From IMG/VR virus record IMGVR_UViG_3300010885_013679, positions 1-54,215 of that record: a stretch of 54,215 nucleotides of DNA. One strand, given 5' to 3'. Within the stretch, counting starts at the first letter, position 1; every line of letters starts with the position of its first letter. A program made the translations under genes and the position numbers. Below, piece by piece: positions 43,808-53,159 of this stretch. The DNA comes from a virus. The notes beneath the pieces are model-generated. The model did no database searches and was not told the DNA's origin. It worked only from the letters and a program-made list of their open reading frames with translations.

Positions 43808-44574
43808 TGATAAGTTGTAATTTACAAGGTGGTTTAGGGAACCAAATGTTTCAAATATCGGCCACTTATGCGTTATCACTTAGAAATAACGACACATGCT
43901 GTTTCAATTTCAACCAATGCTATACACCGTTACAAGGCAAACCATCTAGTAATTATAGAAACAATGTCTTCATAAATATTGTTGAAGACAATGAGTATAA
44001 ACCTATCGTTGGTTACACTGAACCTAAATTTGGTTACAAAGAATTACCTTACACTAGCGGATTAATTTTAAACGGATATTTTCAAAGTGAAAAATATTTT
44101 TCAGATTATAAGAATGAGGTAAAAAAATTATTTATTGTAGATAAAAATAACGCTGAAAAATTCTTAAATACGATAAAAAAAGATGGTCTTCCAATAACAT
44201 CAATCCATATTAGACGTGGCGATTATGTTAACTTATCTGACATGCATCGTCTATGCACTTTAGAGTATTTTCAAGAGGCTATGGACATTATTGGAAAATC
44301 AATTTTTGTAATTGTTTCAGATGATTTAGAATGGGTTAAAGAAAATGTAAAAGGGGATATGATTTACTATTCACCGTTTCAAAATGAACTTGATGATTTG
44401 GCTATAATTATGTGTTGTGATAACAATATTATATCAAATAGTAGCTTTAGTTGGTGGGGAGCTTATTTAAATGAAAATACAAATAAACGAGTAATCGCCC
44501 CTAAATTATGGTTTGGTCCAAGGGGGCCAAAAGACACTGAAGACATTATCCCATCAACTTGGGTAAAAAGGTAA
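43807..44574 (+). CDS. GT11 alpha-1,2-fucosyltransferase
   Basis: 255 residues. GGLGNQMFQ (8-16), HIRRGDY (134-140, GDP-fucose binding) and SNSSFSWWGAYL (210-221) are the diagnostic GT11 blocks. It transfers L-fucose from GDP-fucose, usually to galactose. The donor can be made by Gmd and Fcl at the end of the same operon. Slightly shorter than many bacterial relatives (about 290). Confidence 0.88.
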   Translation: MISCNLQGGLGNQMFQISATYALSLRNNDTCCFNFNQCYTPLQGKPSSNYRNNVFINIVEDNEYKPIVGYTEPKFGYKELPYTSGLILNGYFQSEKYFSDYKNEVKKLFIVDKNNAEKFLNTIKKDGLPITSIHIRRGDYVNLSDMHRLCTLEYFQEAMDIIGKSIFVIVSDDLEWVKENVKGDMIYYSPFQNELDDLAIIMCCDNNIISNSSFSWWGAYLNENTNKRVIAPKLWFGPRGPKDTEDIIPSTWVKR

Positions 44575-44586
44575 AAACTTTAACTC

Positions 44587-44594
44587 TATAAATA
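44587..44594 (+). promoter_or_regulatory. TATAAATA box inside the glycan operon
   Basis: Exact T4 late-promoter octamer in the T4 orientation, 21 bases before the ATG at 44616, in one of the few gaps inside the cluster. Evidence is the single motif only. Confidence 0.3.
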
Positions 44595-44615
44595 CATTAA
44601 ACCAAAAACACAACA

Positions 44616-45350
44616 ATGAATTTAACAAATTTAAACTATATTTTAAATGATAAACCGTTTTTTTCTATTGCTATACCAACATATGAAATGAATGGATATG
44701 GTGAGGAATTTTTATCATATAGCTTTGGTTTACTTAGTAAACAAACATTTAAAGATTTTGAAATAATAGTTTCAGACCACAGTAAAACTAATATCATTAA
44801 AGAAACATGTGATAATTGGTCTAAAATTTTAAATATTAAATATTATAAAAACACCTATAAAATAGGTGGTTCATCGCCCAATATAAATAATGCTATCAAA
44901 TTATCTAATGGCCAATGGATAAAATTATTATTTCAAGACGATTTTTTATATGATAATAACTCTTTAGAAAACTTGAAGAAACATATAGATGGTAATAGTG
45001 GTATTACTTGGATAGCCACGGCTTGTGAACACACAAATGATGGTATAAATATGTATAGACCTTTTTATCCTTCATGGAATAAAAATATTCATATCGGTAT
45101 CAATACTATTAGTTCACCAAGTGTAATAACAATAAAAAATACAGATAATAAACTTTATTTTGATGAAGATTTAATATGGTTAATGGATGTTGAATACTAT
45201 AAACGTATGTACGATATTTATGGTGAACCATCTTATATGCAAACTATTAATGTTGTAAATAGAACGTGGGGTAATAGCCTTTCAAATACTTTACCACAAA
45301 TAATTAAAAATAAAGAAGTGGAAATTGTTAATCATAAATTTAATAAATAA
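44616..45350 (+). CDS. GT2 family glycosyltransferase
   Basis: 244 residues. FFSIAIPTYEMNGYGEEFL (about 15-33) and FEIIVSDHSKTN, then a Q-D-D (FQDDFLYDNN) acidic site and WLMDVEYYKRM fit GT2 enzymes. A gap of 41 bases precedes it, unlike the overlapping genes around it. Donor and acceptor unknown. Confidence 0.75.
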   Translation: MNLTNLNYILNDKPFFSIAIPTYEMNGYGEEFLSYSFGLLSKQTFKDFEIIVSDHSKTNIIKETCDNWSKILNIKYYKNTYKIGGSSPNINNAIKLSNGQWIKLLFQDDFLYDNNSLENLKKHIDGNSGITWIATACEHTNDGINMYRPFYPSWNKNIHIGINTISSPSVITIKNTDNKLYFDEDLIWLMDVEYYKRMYDIYGEPSYMQTINVVNRTWGNSLSNTLPQIIKNKEVEIVNHKFNK

Positions 45351-45355
45351 AAAAA

Positions 45356-45952
45356 ATGACTAGAACTGAAATAATAAACGGATTTATTTATAAAAATAAT
45401 TATAAATCTTATTTAGAAATTGGCGTTAATACTCCATCACAACCTGGATATAATTGGGTTGGTGTTAAAATAGATATAAAACATGGTGTAGACCCTAATG
45501 TTGACACAACATATAGGATGACATCTGATGATTTTTTTGAAAAACATATTACACAAAAGTATGACATAATTTTCATTGATGGTTTACACATATTTGAACA
45601 AGTATACAGGGATATAATAAATTCGTTAAATAATTTAAATGAAGGGGGTATTATAGTTGTACACGATTGCAATCCAGTAACAGAAATAACACAACGAAGA
45701 GTAAGAGCGTCTGACGCATGGCATGGGGATGTTTGGAAGGCAATAGTTAAATTACGTATTGAAAACTCAGATTTAGATATTTGTACAGTTAATACTGATG
45801 AAGGGTGTGGTATAATTAAAAAGGGTAAACAAGATTTGCTTTTTGTTAATGATAATGTAAATGTTTATGATTATAGTTTTTTAGAGGAAAATCGTAAAAT
45901 TGCTTTAAATTTAATAAGTGTTGATGAATTTATAAAAAAATATTTAAACTAA
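45356..45952 (+). CDS. Class I SAM methyltransferase-like
   Basis: 198 residues. YLEIGVNTPSQPGYNWVGVK (motif I region, ExG), KYDIIFIDGLHIFEQVYRDI (about 65-84) and GGIIVVHDCNPVT resemble the Methyltransf_24 group. It probably methylates a sugar or other cluster product. The glycine loop is shortened, so inactivity cannot be excluded. Confidence 0.65.
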   Translation: MTRTEIINGFIYKNNYKSYLEIGVNTPSQPGYNWVGVKIDIKHGVDPNVDTTYRMTSDDFFEKHITQKYDIIFIDGLHIFEQVYRDIINSLNNLNEGGIIVVHDCNPVTEITQRRVRASDAWHGDVWKAIVKLRIENSDLDICTVNTDEGCGIIKKGKQDLLFVNDNVNVYDYSFLEENRKIALNLISVDEFIKKYLN

Positions 45953-45958
45953 TTTATT

Positions 45959-46612
45959 ATGATTAATTTAGATAATGTAACGTTAGTATCGGTAACATCT
46001 GTTAATTTAGATAGAACAATAAAGGCTCTAAAATATTCATGTAAAAACATAATTTTTAACGATGTTATTTTATTAACAGATAAAGATGTGTCAACAGACA
46101 ACATAAATGTTATCAAAATTGAAGAATTAGATTATATTGGGTATAGTAAATTTATCGTATACGAATTACACAAATATATTAAGACTGATTTTGCTCTAAT
46201 AATACAAGAAGATGGTTTTGTGGTGAATGCAAATAAATGGGATGATAATTTTTTAAAATACGATTATATAGGCGCGCCATTTATATTACCAAGACAAGAC
46301 GATAACATATCGTATAGAGACTCTTTTGGTAATTTAATTAGAGTTGGTAATGGAGGGTTTAGTTTAAGAAGTAAAAAATTGTTATCATTACCGACATTAT
46401 TAAATTTTGAATGGAAATCGTATTTTGGTTATTATAATGAAGATGGTTTTTTTGTGGTACATAATAGACATATTTTAGAAGAGAATGGTTGTGTTTACGC
46501 ACCAGTAGATGTTGCTGCTAGATTTTCACACGAAAGACAAACAGATGAAACAATTGGTATAACGCCTTTCGGGTTCCATGGTAAATCGCACCATAATAAT
46601 AATTTGATATAA
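45959..46612 (+). CDS. DUF5672-type glycosyltransferase-like protein
   Basis: 217 residues. YIGAPFILPRQ, VGNGGFSLRSKKLL, and a later EDGFFVVHNRHILEE follow the DUF5672 pattern found in bacterial and phage glycan clusters and presumed to be a glycosyltransferase. It is embedded between a methyltransferase and another glycosyltransferase, supporting this. Confidence 0.65.
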   Translation: MINLDNVTLVSVTSVNLDRTIKALKYSCKNIIFNDVILLTDKDVSTDNINVIKIEELDYIGYSKFIVYELHKYIKTDFALIIQEDGFVVNANKWDDNFLKYDYIGAPFILPRQDDNISYRDSFGNLIRVGNGGFSLRSKKLLSLPTLLNFEWKSYFGYYNEDGFFVVHNRHILEENGCVYAPVDVAARFSHERQTDETIGITPFGFHGKSHHNNNLI

Positions 46613-46614
46613 AA

Positions 46615-47382
46615 ATGGGAAAGAAAAAAATAACTCTTGTAACTTTAGCACATAAAGATGAATTATATGTACAAGAATGGATTGATTACAATTTAAAATT
46701 AGGTTTTGACGATATTCACATATTTCAAAATAATTGGAGATGGGAAAACGCATTAAACAATAGTCGTGTGCACTTGCATGAATATGATGGACAAACCTAT
46801 AAAAGTGATGAACCTATTTGGGTTAGAAACATTCAAGCTAAATGTTTTACTGAATTCGCTAGAAAATATCATAATGAATATGAGTGGATCGCTTTTTTTG
46901 ATATTGACGAGTTTCTTGTGTTAAAAAAAACAAACGATGTTAAAGTATTTATTAAAGATTATGAGGCACATGATTGTCTTATTATAAATTGGGCGATGTT
47001 TGGTGATAATGGTTTAAAAACATACGATGAAAAAAACACTAGCCAACTTAAAAGATTCACCAAAAGACAAAAATCACTACATTTACAATTCAAAAGCATA
47101 TGTAAACCTAAACCAACTTTTGAGCATCAAGTACATTGGACTACTGGTGAATGGGTTGATACAACGTTTCATCGTGGAAATATCCCTTTTAATTATAGTG
47201 CTAGTGATGAAATTGCACAATTAAACCATTATTATCTTAGAACTTATCCTGAATTTTTAATTAAAAGAGAAAGAGGTGGTGTTGATGATGTAAATGTTAA
47301 AAAACCTATAGAAACTTTTGATGAAAATAACCATAACGAAATTGAAGACACACTTGCAAGAGATTTTTTATATAACATCTAA
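46615..47382 (+). CDS. GT92/GT2-like glycosyltransferase
   Basis: 255 residues. LAHKDELYVQEWIDYNLKLG (about 11-30), WIAFFDIDEFLVL (DID at 96-98, the metal site) and a His-rich FEHQVHWTTGEW region match the Glyco_transf_92 or related PF13704 group. It starts two bases after the preceding gene. Confidence 0.78.
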   Translation: MGKKKITLVTLAHKDELYVQEWIDYNLKLGFDDIHIFQNNWRWENALNNSRVHLHEYDGQTYKSDEPIWVRNIQAKCFTEFARKYHNEYEWIAFFDIDEFLVLKKTNDVKVFIKDYEAHDCLIINWAMFGDNGLKTYDEKNTSQLKRFTKRQKSLHLQFKSICKPKPTFEHQVHWTTGEWVDTTFHRGNIPFNYSASDEIAQLNHYYLRTYPEFLIKRERGGVDDVNVKKPIETFDENNHNEIEDTLARDFLYNI

Positions 47383-47387
47383 TAATT

Positions 47388-48143
47388 ATGAGGCCTAAAA
47401 AAATATTATACGTTAACTATGGTGGTTTAGGAGACCATCTAGCCTTTTCAACTCTTCCAGAAGTTTGCGATAAAAACGGATATGATTTTTATTTAAGTGA
47501 TAAAACTAAATTTAGGGATAATGAAATATTTCAATTAATTTATAACATAAACCCTTTTTTTAAAGGGGTTATCGATGAAGAACCAAATTGTGGTCATGAT
47601 GGATACACCAATCTTGATGGTGGGTATGATTTAAAATTATCAGTCAATAGAAATTTTGAAATTAAAATTGGTTTTGTTGATTCATTAACGGAAAATCAAA
47701 GCGAATATCCAATAATTTATTATACCCCTAAAAAAATAAACGAATATGATGATTGTGTTTTATTAGACTTAAACGCTATTAGTAGTTTTGGTGATTATGA
47801 TTTAGAAATAGTTAAAAATTACATCATTAAAAATAAAAAGGAAAGGTTTTTATTAATATCCCCAACTTATGCTAAGGCAATAATTGGTGATGAATTTTTT
47901 AAAGATTTTAATGTTGTTAGAATCACGACAACTGACATATTTAATTATTGTGATTTAATTTTCTCATGTAAAAAAATTATTTGTCTTTGGTCAGGTAGTT
48001 CAGTTTTAAGTGCGACTATAAAAAATCAATACAAAAAAAATCTAGAAATAGATTGTTTCAAAAATTATAAAAAACACCAAAATTTTGGCATATCAGATAA
48101 AACACATTTTTGGTATGAAAATATAAATTATATAAACTCTTAA
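47388..48143 (+). CDS. GT9/heptosyltransferase-like protein (tentative)
   Basis: 251 residues. YGGLGDHLAFSTLPEVC near the start resembles the nucleotide-sugar transferase pattern GGLGD of heptosyltransferases, and IICLWSGSSVLSATI near the end resembles the donor loop. The centre is poorly conserved. Functional assignment is an inference from these two pieces and the location. Confidence 0.45.
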   Translation: MRPKKILYVNYGGLGDHLAFSTLPEVCDKNGYDFYLSDKTKFRDNEIFQLIYNINPFFKGVIDEEPNCGHDGYTNLDGGYDLKLSVNRNFEIKIGFVDSLTENQSEYPIIYYTPKKINEYDDCVLLDLNAISSFGDYDLEIVKNYIIKNKKERFLLISPTYAKAIIGDEFFKDFNVVRITTTDIFNYCDLIFSCKKIICLWSGSSVLSATIKNQYKKNLEIDCFKNYKKHQNFGISDKTHFWYENINYINS

Positions 48144-48156
48144 ATAAATTAAAATT

Positions 48157-48777
48157 ATGTTAGAAAACTACAAAACAAACAAATACGGTGTTATTGAACA
48201 AATCGTTAAAAATAAATTTAATTACGATAAAGTATACGGTGATAGATATGACATGTTCAGTACAAAAAAAATTGAAAACCTTAGATTAGGATACATCATA
48301 GGTTCAATAGGTGGGGTACCAAAATCATTGATGGATGTTGGATATGGAAATGGGGATTTTTTAATAAATTCAATTGGGTTAATCAAAGAATTATACGGAA
48401 ATGATGTAGAACCTGCGTATGATTTACCAAATAATATAAAATTTATATCAAATATAACAGAACAAGAAGTTGAAGTAATAACATTTTTTGATAGTCTTGA
48501 GCACTTTCATGATATTGAATTTGTTAAAGATTTAAAAGCAAAATATGTGGTGATTAGTTTACCTTGGTGTACAAATGGATTAGATGAGACTTGGTTTAAG
48601 AATTGGAAACATAGAAAACCAAATGAACATTTATTTCATTTTAATGAAATTAGTTTAGAAACATTCATGAAGAGTCAAGGATTTAAAATGATTAATTTCT
48701 GTAACTTAGAAGATAATATAAGGGTTGATAAAACTTTAACCCCTAACATACTAACCGCTTGTTTTAAAAAAATATAA
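48157..48777 (+). CDS. SAM-dependent methyltransferase
   Basis: 206 residues. SLMDVGYGNGDFLINS (motif I, about 57-72), ITFFDSLEHFHDI (motif post-I/II) and VISLPWCTNGLDE are typical of the Methyltransf_23 group, which methylate sugars or small molecules. It is the second methyltransferase of the cluster. Its target is unknown. Confidence 0.75.
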   Translation: MLENYKTNKYGVIEQIVKNKFNYDKVYGDRYDMFSTKKIENLRLGYIIGSIGGVPKSLMDVGYGNGDFLINSIGLIKELYGNDVEPAYDLPNNIKFISNITEQEVEVITFFDSLEHFHDIEFVKDLKAKYVVISLPWCTNGLDETWFKNWKHRKPNEHLFHFNEISLETFMKSQGFKMINFCNLEDNIRVDKTLTPNILTACFKKI

Positions 48778-48778
48778 T

Positions 48779-49666
48779 ATGTACATAGAGTTATTTGGTT
48801 CTAGCGATAGATTGGGGGGTAATATTGTTGATATGGTATCTCAAATATCATACGCCATCAATAACAACATGGGTATAAAATATAACAGGCAAAATGTTAG
48901 GGTTTACAACGGAGGATACAATCAACGTTATAATAATAGTGTTTTTATGCAGACGATATTTGATATAATTGATAAACATAATGACACACTAGTAAACGAA
49001 ACTTTTACCGAATATGTTGAATTAGCTGCACCGTCACATTTTGAAGTGCTCAGTAAAACAACTTTAAATATTGGTCAGGATTTATTTACATATTTCACAA
49101 AAAACTTATATTATGATGATATAAAACAAGCGTTCATAGATAGGGCAAAAGCAAATAATTATACAATACCATTTGACCCAAAAAAAACAATATTAGTACA
49201 TCTTAGATTAGAAGACGTTAGAGAAAGAGTAGATTACGATGGTAGACCATGTGCTGATTATATGAAAGATAAAATTGAAAATGATGTTATACCTAATAAT
49301 GATGTTTTGACGTTAACAAATCCATCACCATGGTGTCAAATGCAAGCCCCTATACCAGTAGAAAAAATAAAAACCATTATAGATAAAATTTTAATTGATA
49401 AACCAAATCATAAAGTGATATTGGTAACCAACCCTAATGAATATTTATCAGATTTACCTTATGAAGTTATTTCAAATAGTGATGAATTTTACGATTTATT
49501 TTTGTTATGCAATAGTGAAACGGTTATTTTGTCTAAAAGTAATTATGCTTTAAGTTCATTATTTTTTGGTATTGCTAAAGACGTTTATTTACCCATATGG
49601 GGTCACATACCATGTTATGGACTATACACAAAATATGATAAAACAAATTTCAAATATTTCTATTGA
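48779..49666 (+). CDS. Fucosyltransferase-fold protein (tentative)
   Basis: 295 residues. The N-terminus has a LGGNIVDMVSQISYAI segment replacing the GT11 GGLGNQMFQ block, then VHLRLEDV (replacing HxRRGDY) and LLCNSETVILSKSNYALSSL (replacing SNSSFSWWAAYL). The order of three blocks matches GT11/related fold, but the residues diverge, so it may use another donor. The gene after it begins within its last 32 bases. Confidence 0.5.
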   Translation: MYIELFGSSDRLGGNIVDMVSQISYAINNNMGIKYNRQNVRVYNGGYNQRYNNSVFMQTIFDIIDKHNDTLVNETFTEYVELAAPSHFEVLSKTTLNIGQDLFTYFTKNLYYDDIKQAFIDRAKANNYTIPFDPKKTILVHLRLEDVRERVDYDGRPCADYMKDKIENDVIPNNDVLTLTNPSPWCQMQAPIPVEKIKTIIDKILIDKPNHKVILVTNPNEYLSDLPYEVISNSDEFYDLFLLCNSETVILSKSNYALSSLFFGIAKDVYLPIWGHIPCYGLYTKYDKTNFKYFY

Positions 49667-50438
49667 CGTGATTAAATACAAACAACCAACAGAAGTTTAC
49701 AAGACAATCTCTATTGAAAATAGGATAATACAAACTGGTGCTAAATTAATAATAACCGATTTTAACATGTTACCAACAAAAATTGAAGAATCTTGGGTGG
49801 TTGATTTTACTGATAATTTTTTAATTTATGACAGAGCAAATCGTTATCCTGAAAGCGAAAAGATAAAACACCAAAAAAATGTTGGTGCCAACATCTATGA
49901 TATCTTTGATTTTATAGTCAATAATTATGAAAATCTACCAAAAATAATGATATTTTGTAAGGGTAATGTTATACCAAGACATTGTGGTATTAGAAAATTT
50001 ATTGAAATATCTAACAACACTAAATTTACCCCTATTGAGAATTATATAAGAGAAACACCGGCATTTCATGATGGTATTTATTCATATGTTGATAAAAATG
50101 ATTCTTATTTTGAATGTTTTATGGAGGTTAACAATACAGTATCTGGTAGATATAGGTCAAAAACATTCTTTAGTTATAAAAGTTTATTAGATGAAATTTT
50201 TGAAAACGGGACACATGGGCATTATTTAAGATTTGCTCCTGGTTCAAATTATATAATAACAAAAGAAGATGCTTTAAAATATAACAAACATTTTTATGAA
50301 ACTATGAGAGATTTGGTGTCTTGGGGTGTGCAACCTGGAGAGGCCTATCTATTAGAAAGAATGATGTTTACATTATTCGAAAATAATTTTATAATTAAAG
50401 AAAAATACAAAAATGATAACAACAAATTTAACGGGTAA
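49635..50438 (+). CDS. DUF3431-like glycan protein
   Basis: 267 residues from the ATG at 49635 (MIKQISNIS); an in-frame ATG at 49566 exists but would overlap the preceding gene by 101 bases. The segments YENLPKIMIFCKGNVIPRH and W..QPGEAYLLERMMFTLFENN resemble the DUF3431 family, whose members are thought to act in glycan synthesis. Cluster membership supports that. The next gene begins within its last 26 bases. Confidence 0.5.
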   Translation: MIKQISNISIDVIKYKQPTEVYKTISIENRIIQTGAKLIITDFNMLPTKIEESWVVDFTDNFLIYDRANRYPESEKIKHQKNVGANIYDIFDFIVNNYENLPKIMIFCKGNVIPRHCGIRKFIEISNNTKFTPIENYIRETPAFHDGIYSYVDKNDSYFECFMEVNNTVSGRYRSKTFFSYKSLLDEIFENGTHGHYLRFAPGSNYIITKEDALKYNKHFYETMRDLVSWGVQPGEAYLLERMMFTLFENNFIIKEKYKNDNNKFNG

Positions 50439-51324
50439 TCTAGGGAACCACATGTGGCAATATGCTGTGTGTAGAACCATTGCTGAAAAATTAGGCTATA
50501 AATGGGGTATAAACCCTACCACTAGTCACGATTATTTTGGTGGACAAAGCCAAATGACGTTTATGAATGTCGATTTTGGTAGACCCGTGGACGGTATCAC
50601 AACAGAATACCACGAGGAGTGGAAAACAATTCACCATGCAGATGAGGTAAATATAACAATGTTAAACAAAAGTTTATACAACATTGGTGATAACACTATT
50701 ATGTTAGGAGCTAATGGATCCAAGGGTGGCATCTATCAATCTGAAGATTATATAATTGATAGGAAAGAGGATATAAAAAAATGGTTTGAGATTAAATCAG
50801 AATCAAAAACTAACTATGATAATTTATTAACTGAGATGGGGATTGTTATTGATGATAACCTATGTGTTATTAATTTTAGAGGTGGTGAATATCGCGGGAT
50901 ACCAAATGTTTTATTGAGACGTGAGTATTGGAAGAACGCCATTGATAACATGGTTTCCATTAACCCTAATATGAAATTCTTATTAATTACCGACGATGTG
51001 CTATGCGCTAATAGCTTCATGCCATTTCCAATACAAGCGGTTCATGTTGACGTAGGGTTTGACTATTATGTTGTAAACCAAGCTAAATATTTAATCATAT
51101 CAAACTCGACTTTTGGTTGGTGGGCGGCTTGGTTAAATATTAACGCTAAAATCATTATAGCACCAAAATATTGGGCTAGACACAATGTTAGTGATGGTTA
51201 TTGGGCCACTGGTGATGCATATACAAGATGTTTTACTTATATGGATAGAGAAGGTCGTTTATTTGATTATGAGACTTGTAGGTTGGACGCCAATAATTAC
51301 TATAAACTTAAAAACATAATTTAA
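50413..51324 (+). CDS. GT11-like fucosyltransferase, divergent
   Basis: 303 residues. TGNLGNHMWQYAVC (about 7-20) matches the GT11 N-terminal block, NFRGGEY replaces the usual HxRRGDY, and SNSTFGWWAAWLN (about 237-249) matches the third block. The change of Asp to Glu and loss of the first Arg suggest altered donor use, but the fold is clear. It is the second clear GT11-type gene of the locus. Confidence 0.72.
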   Translation: MITTNLTGNLGNHMWQYAVCRTIAEKLGYKWGINPTTSHDYFGGQSQMTFMNVDFGRPVDGITTEYHEEWKTIHHADEVNITMLNKSLYNIGDNTIMLGANGSKGGIYQSEDYIIDRKEDIKKWFEIKSESKTNYDNLLTEMGIVIDDNLCVINFRGGEYRGIPNVLLRREYWKNAIDNMVSINPNMKFLLITDDVLCANSFMPFPIQAVHVDVGFDYYVVNQAKYLIISNSTFGWWAAWLNINAKIIIAPKYWARHNVSDGYWATGDAYTRCFTYMDREGRLFDYETCRLDANNYYKLKNII

Positions 51325-51327
51325 AAT

Positions 51328-52185
51328 ATGAAAAAAATTTACGATTGTTTTACTTTTTTTAATGAGTTAGAATTACTTGAATTAAGAATGGAAATTTTAA
51401 ACAAATACGTTGATAAATTTGTGATTGTTGAATCTACGGTTACCTTTTCAGGTAAAGAAAAAAAATTATTTTACGAAGATAATAAAGAAAATTTTAAAAA
51501 ATTTAACGATAAAATTATACATGTAATTGTGGACGACACTCCAGAAGATTTTGTTAATTTACCATTTATTAAAAATCCAAAAAATAAACAAGAAGAAATT
51601 AAAAATAAAATACTTAATTATTTAAATATTTCAGAGGGTTGGGGAAGACATGAAAAACAGTGGGGTAGAGAAATATACCAAAGAGAATCTATTTTTTATG
51701 GGCTGTTAGATTGCAATGATGATGATTTAATAATCGTATCAGATTTAGACGAAATACCAAACCTTGGGGGTGTAAGTTCTTTTAATTTTAATGACGTTTT
51801 TGATTTCAAACAAAATACGTATTATTATTATTTTAATTTATTAAAAGAAAAAAATTGGAGTGGGTCAAAATTAATTTCATGGGAAAATTTAAAAAATACG
51901 TCAACAAATTCGGTTAGACAAAATAAACACACCACTAAGATAATAGAAAATGGTGGGTGGCATTTTAGTTTTATGGGTGGTCCGGATAGTGTAAAAATTA
52001 AAATAGACGCATATTCACACCAAGAATATAATAATCATAGAATACTATCTAATGTTGAAAACAACATAGAATCGGAAAATGATCCGTTTTTTAGAGGTAA
52101 ACTATCTAGGGTTTTAATTGATGAGACATACCCTTCAGAAATTACGGAAAACATAGGTAAATATGAAAATTTTATTAAAAAATGA
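51328..52185 (+). CDS. GT17 family glycosyltransferase
   Basis: 285 residues. IYDCFTFFNELELLELRMEI (about 4-23), FVIVESTVTFSGK (about 31-43), IIVSDLDEIPN (DxD at 139-141) and GGWHFSFMGGPD (209-220) are signature segments of GT17, a family whose eukaryotic members add beta-1,4-linked N-acetylglucosamine. Bacterial and phage donors are unknown. The end overlaps Gmd (ATGA). Confidence 0.82.
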   Translation: MKKIYDCFTFFNELELLELRMEILNKYVDKFVIVESTVTFSGKEKKLFYEDNKENFKKFNDKIIHVIVDDTPEDFVNLPFIKNPKNKQEEIKNKILNYLNISEGWGRHEKQWGREIYQRESIFYGLLDCNDDDLIIVSDLDEIPNLGGVSSFNFNDVFDFKQNTYYYYFNLLKEKNWSGSKLISWENLKNTSTNSVRQNKHTTKIIENGGWHFSFMGGPDSVKIKIDAYSHQEYNNHRILSNVENNIESENDPFFRGKLSRVLIDETYPSEITENIGKYENFIKK

Positions 52186-53159
52186 AAAAGGCGCTAATTA
52201 CCGGTATTAACGGTCAAGATGGTTCTTACCTTTCAGAATTTTTAATTAATAAGGGTTATGAAGTGTGGGGAACAGTAAAAAGAAATTCTGTTTCCGAAAC
52301 CCAATCATCAAGAATTGAACATCTACATACGAACAATTTAATTAATTTAGAGTATGCCGATTTAACCGATATGGCATCTTTAGTTAGGGTATTACAAAAA
52401 GTACAGCCTGATGAAATTTATAACTTAGCCGCACAATCACATGTAAGAGTTAGTTTTGACCAACCTATCTACACCGCAAATGTGACCGGTGTTGGGACTT
52501 TAAATCTTTTAGAATCAATTAGAATGGTATCACCACACTCTAAGGTATATCAAGCATCCTCTTCAGAAATGTTTGGTAATTCAATTGATGAGGATGGTTA
52601 CCAACGAGAGTCAACACCAATGAATCCTGTGTCACCATACGGATGTGCTAAAGTATTTTCATACAATATTTGTAGAAATTATAGAAATTCATACGGAATG
52701 AAAATATGGAATGGCATTTTATTTAATCACGAATCACCAAGACGAGGAACCAACTTTGTAACTAACAAAGTTGTAAAGGCGGCAGTAAGAATTAGTTTAG
52801 GATTACAAGACAATTTACATTTAGGTAATCTTGACGCAACAAGAGATTGGGGCCACGCTAAAGATTATGTTGAGGCGATGTGGATGATGTTACAAACCGA
52901 CAAACCTGATGATTATGTGTGCTCCACCGGCATATCTCACTCAGTAAAAGATTTATGTGAATATACCTTTTTAAGTTTAGGTTTAAATTTTCGTGACTAT
53001 GTTATCGTCGATGAAAAACACTTTAGACCTGAGGAGTTGAAGAATTTAAAAGGAGATTCTTCTAAATTAATGGACGAATTAAAATGGGAACCAAAATACA
53101 CATTTGAAACCATGTTAGATGAAATGATTGAATATTGGATTAATTATTATGGAAAATAA
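52182..53159 (+). CDS. gmd: GDP-mannose 4,6-dehydratase
   Basis: 325 residues (usual 340-370). NADP-binding GINGQDGSYL (8-17), the catalytic region ASSSEMFGN (S126-S128, E129), SPYGCAK (Y153, K157) and the hallmark NHESPRRGTNFVT are present. It converts GDP-mannose to GDP-4-keto-6-deoxymannose, the first step to GDP-L-fucose. It is followed at once by Fcl, which overlaps its last 11 bases. YGCAK takes the place of the common YAAAK. Confidence 0.95.
   Translation: MKKALITGINGQDGSYLSEFLINKGYEVWGTVKRNSVSETQSSRIEHLHTNNLINLEYADLTDMASLVRVLQKVQPDEIYNLAAQSHVRVSFDQPIYTANVTGVGTLNLLESIRMVSPHSKVYQASSSEMFGNSIDEDGYQRESTPMNPVSPYGCAKVFSYNICRNYRNSYGMKIWNGILFNHESPRRGTNFVTNKVVKAAVRISLGLQDNLHLGNLDATRDWGHAKDYVEAMWMMLQTDKPDDYVCSTGISHSVKDLCEYTFLSLGLNFRDYVIVDEKHFRPEELKNLKGDSSKLMDELKWEPKYTFETMLDEMIEYWINYYGK

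Noticed and set aside
49566-49634. Upstream start for the DUF3431-like gene
   Set aside because: It would overlap the preceding gene by 101 bases; the ATG at 49635 gives a 32-base overlap in line with neighbours.
53128-53148. TTG start for Fcl
   Set aside because: The Rossmann strand begins directly after the ATG at 53149, as in other Fcl proteins.
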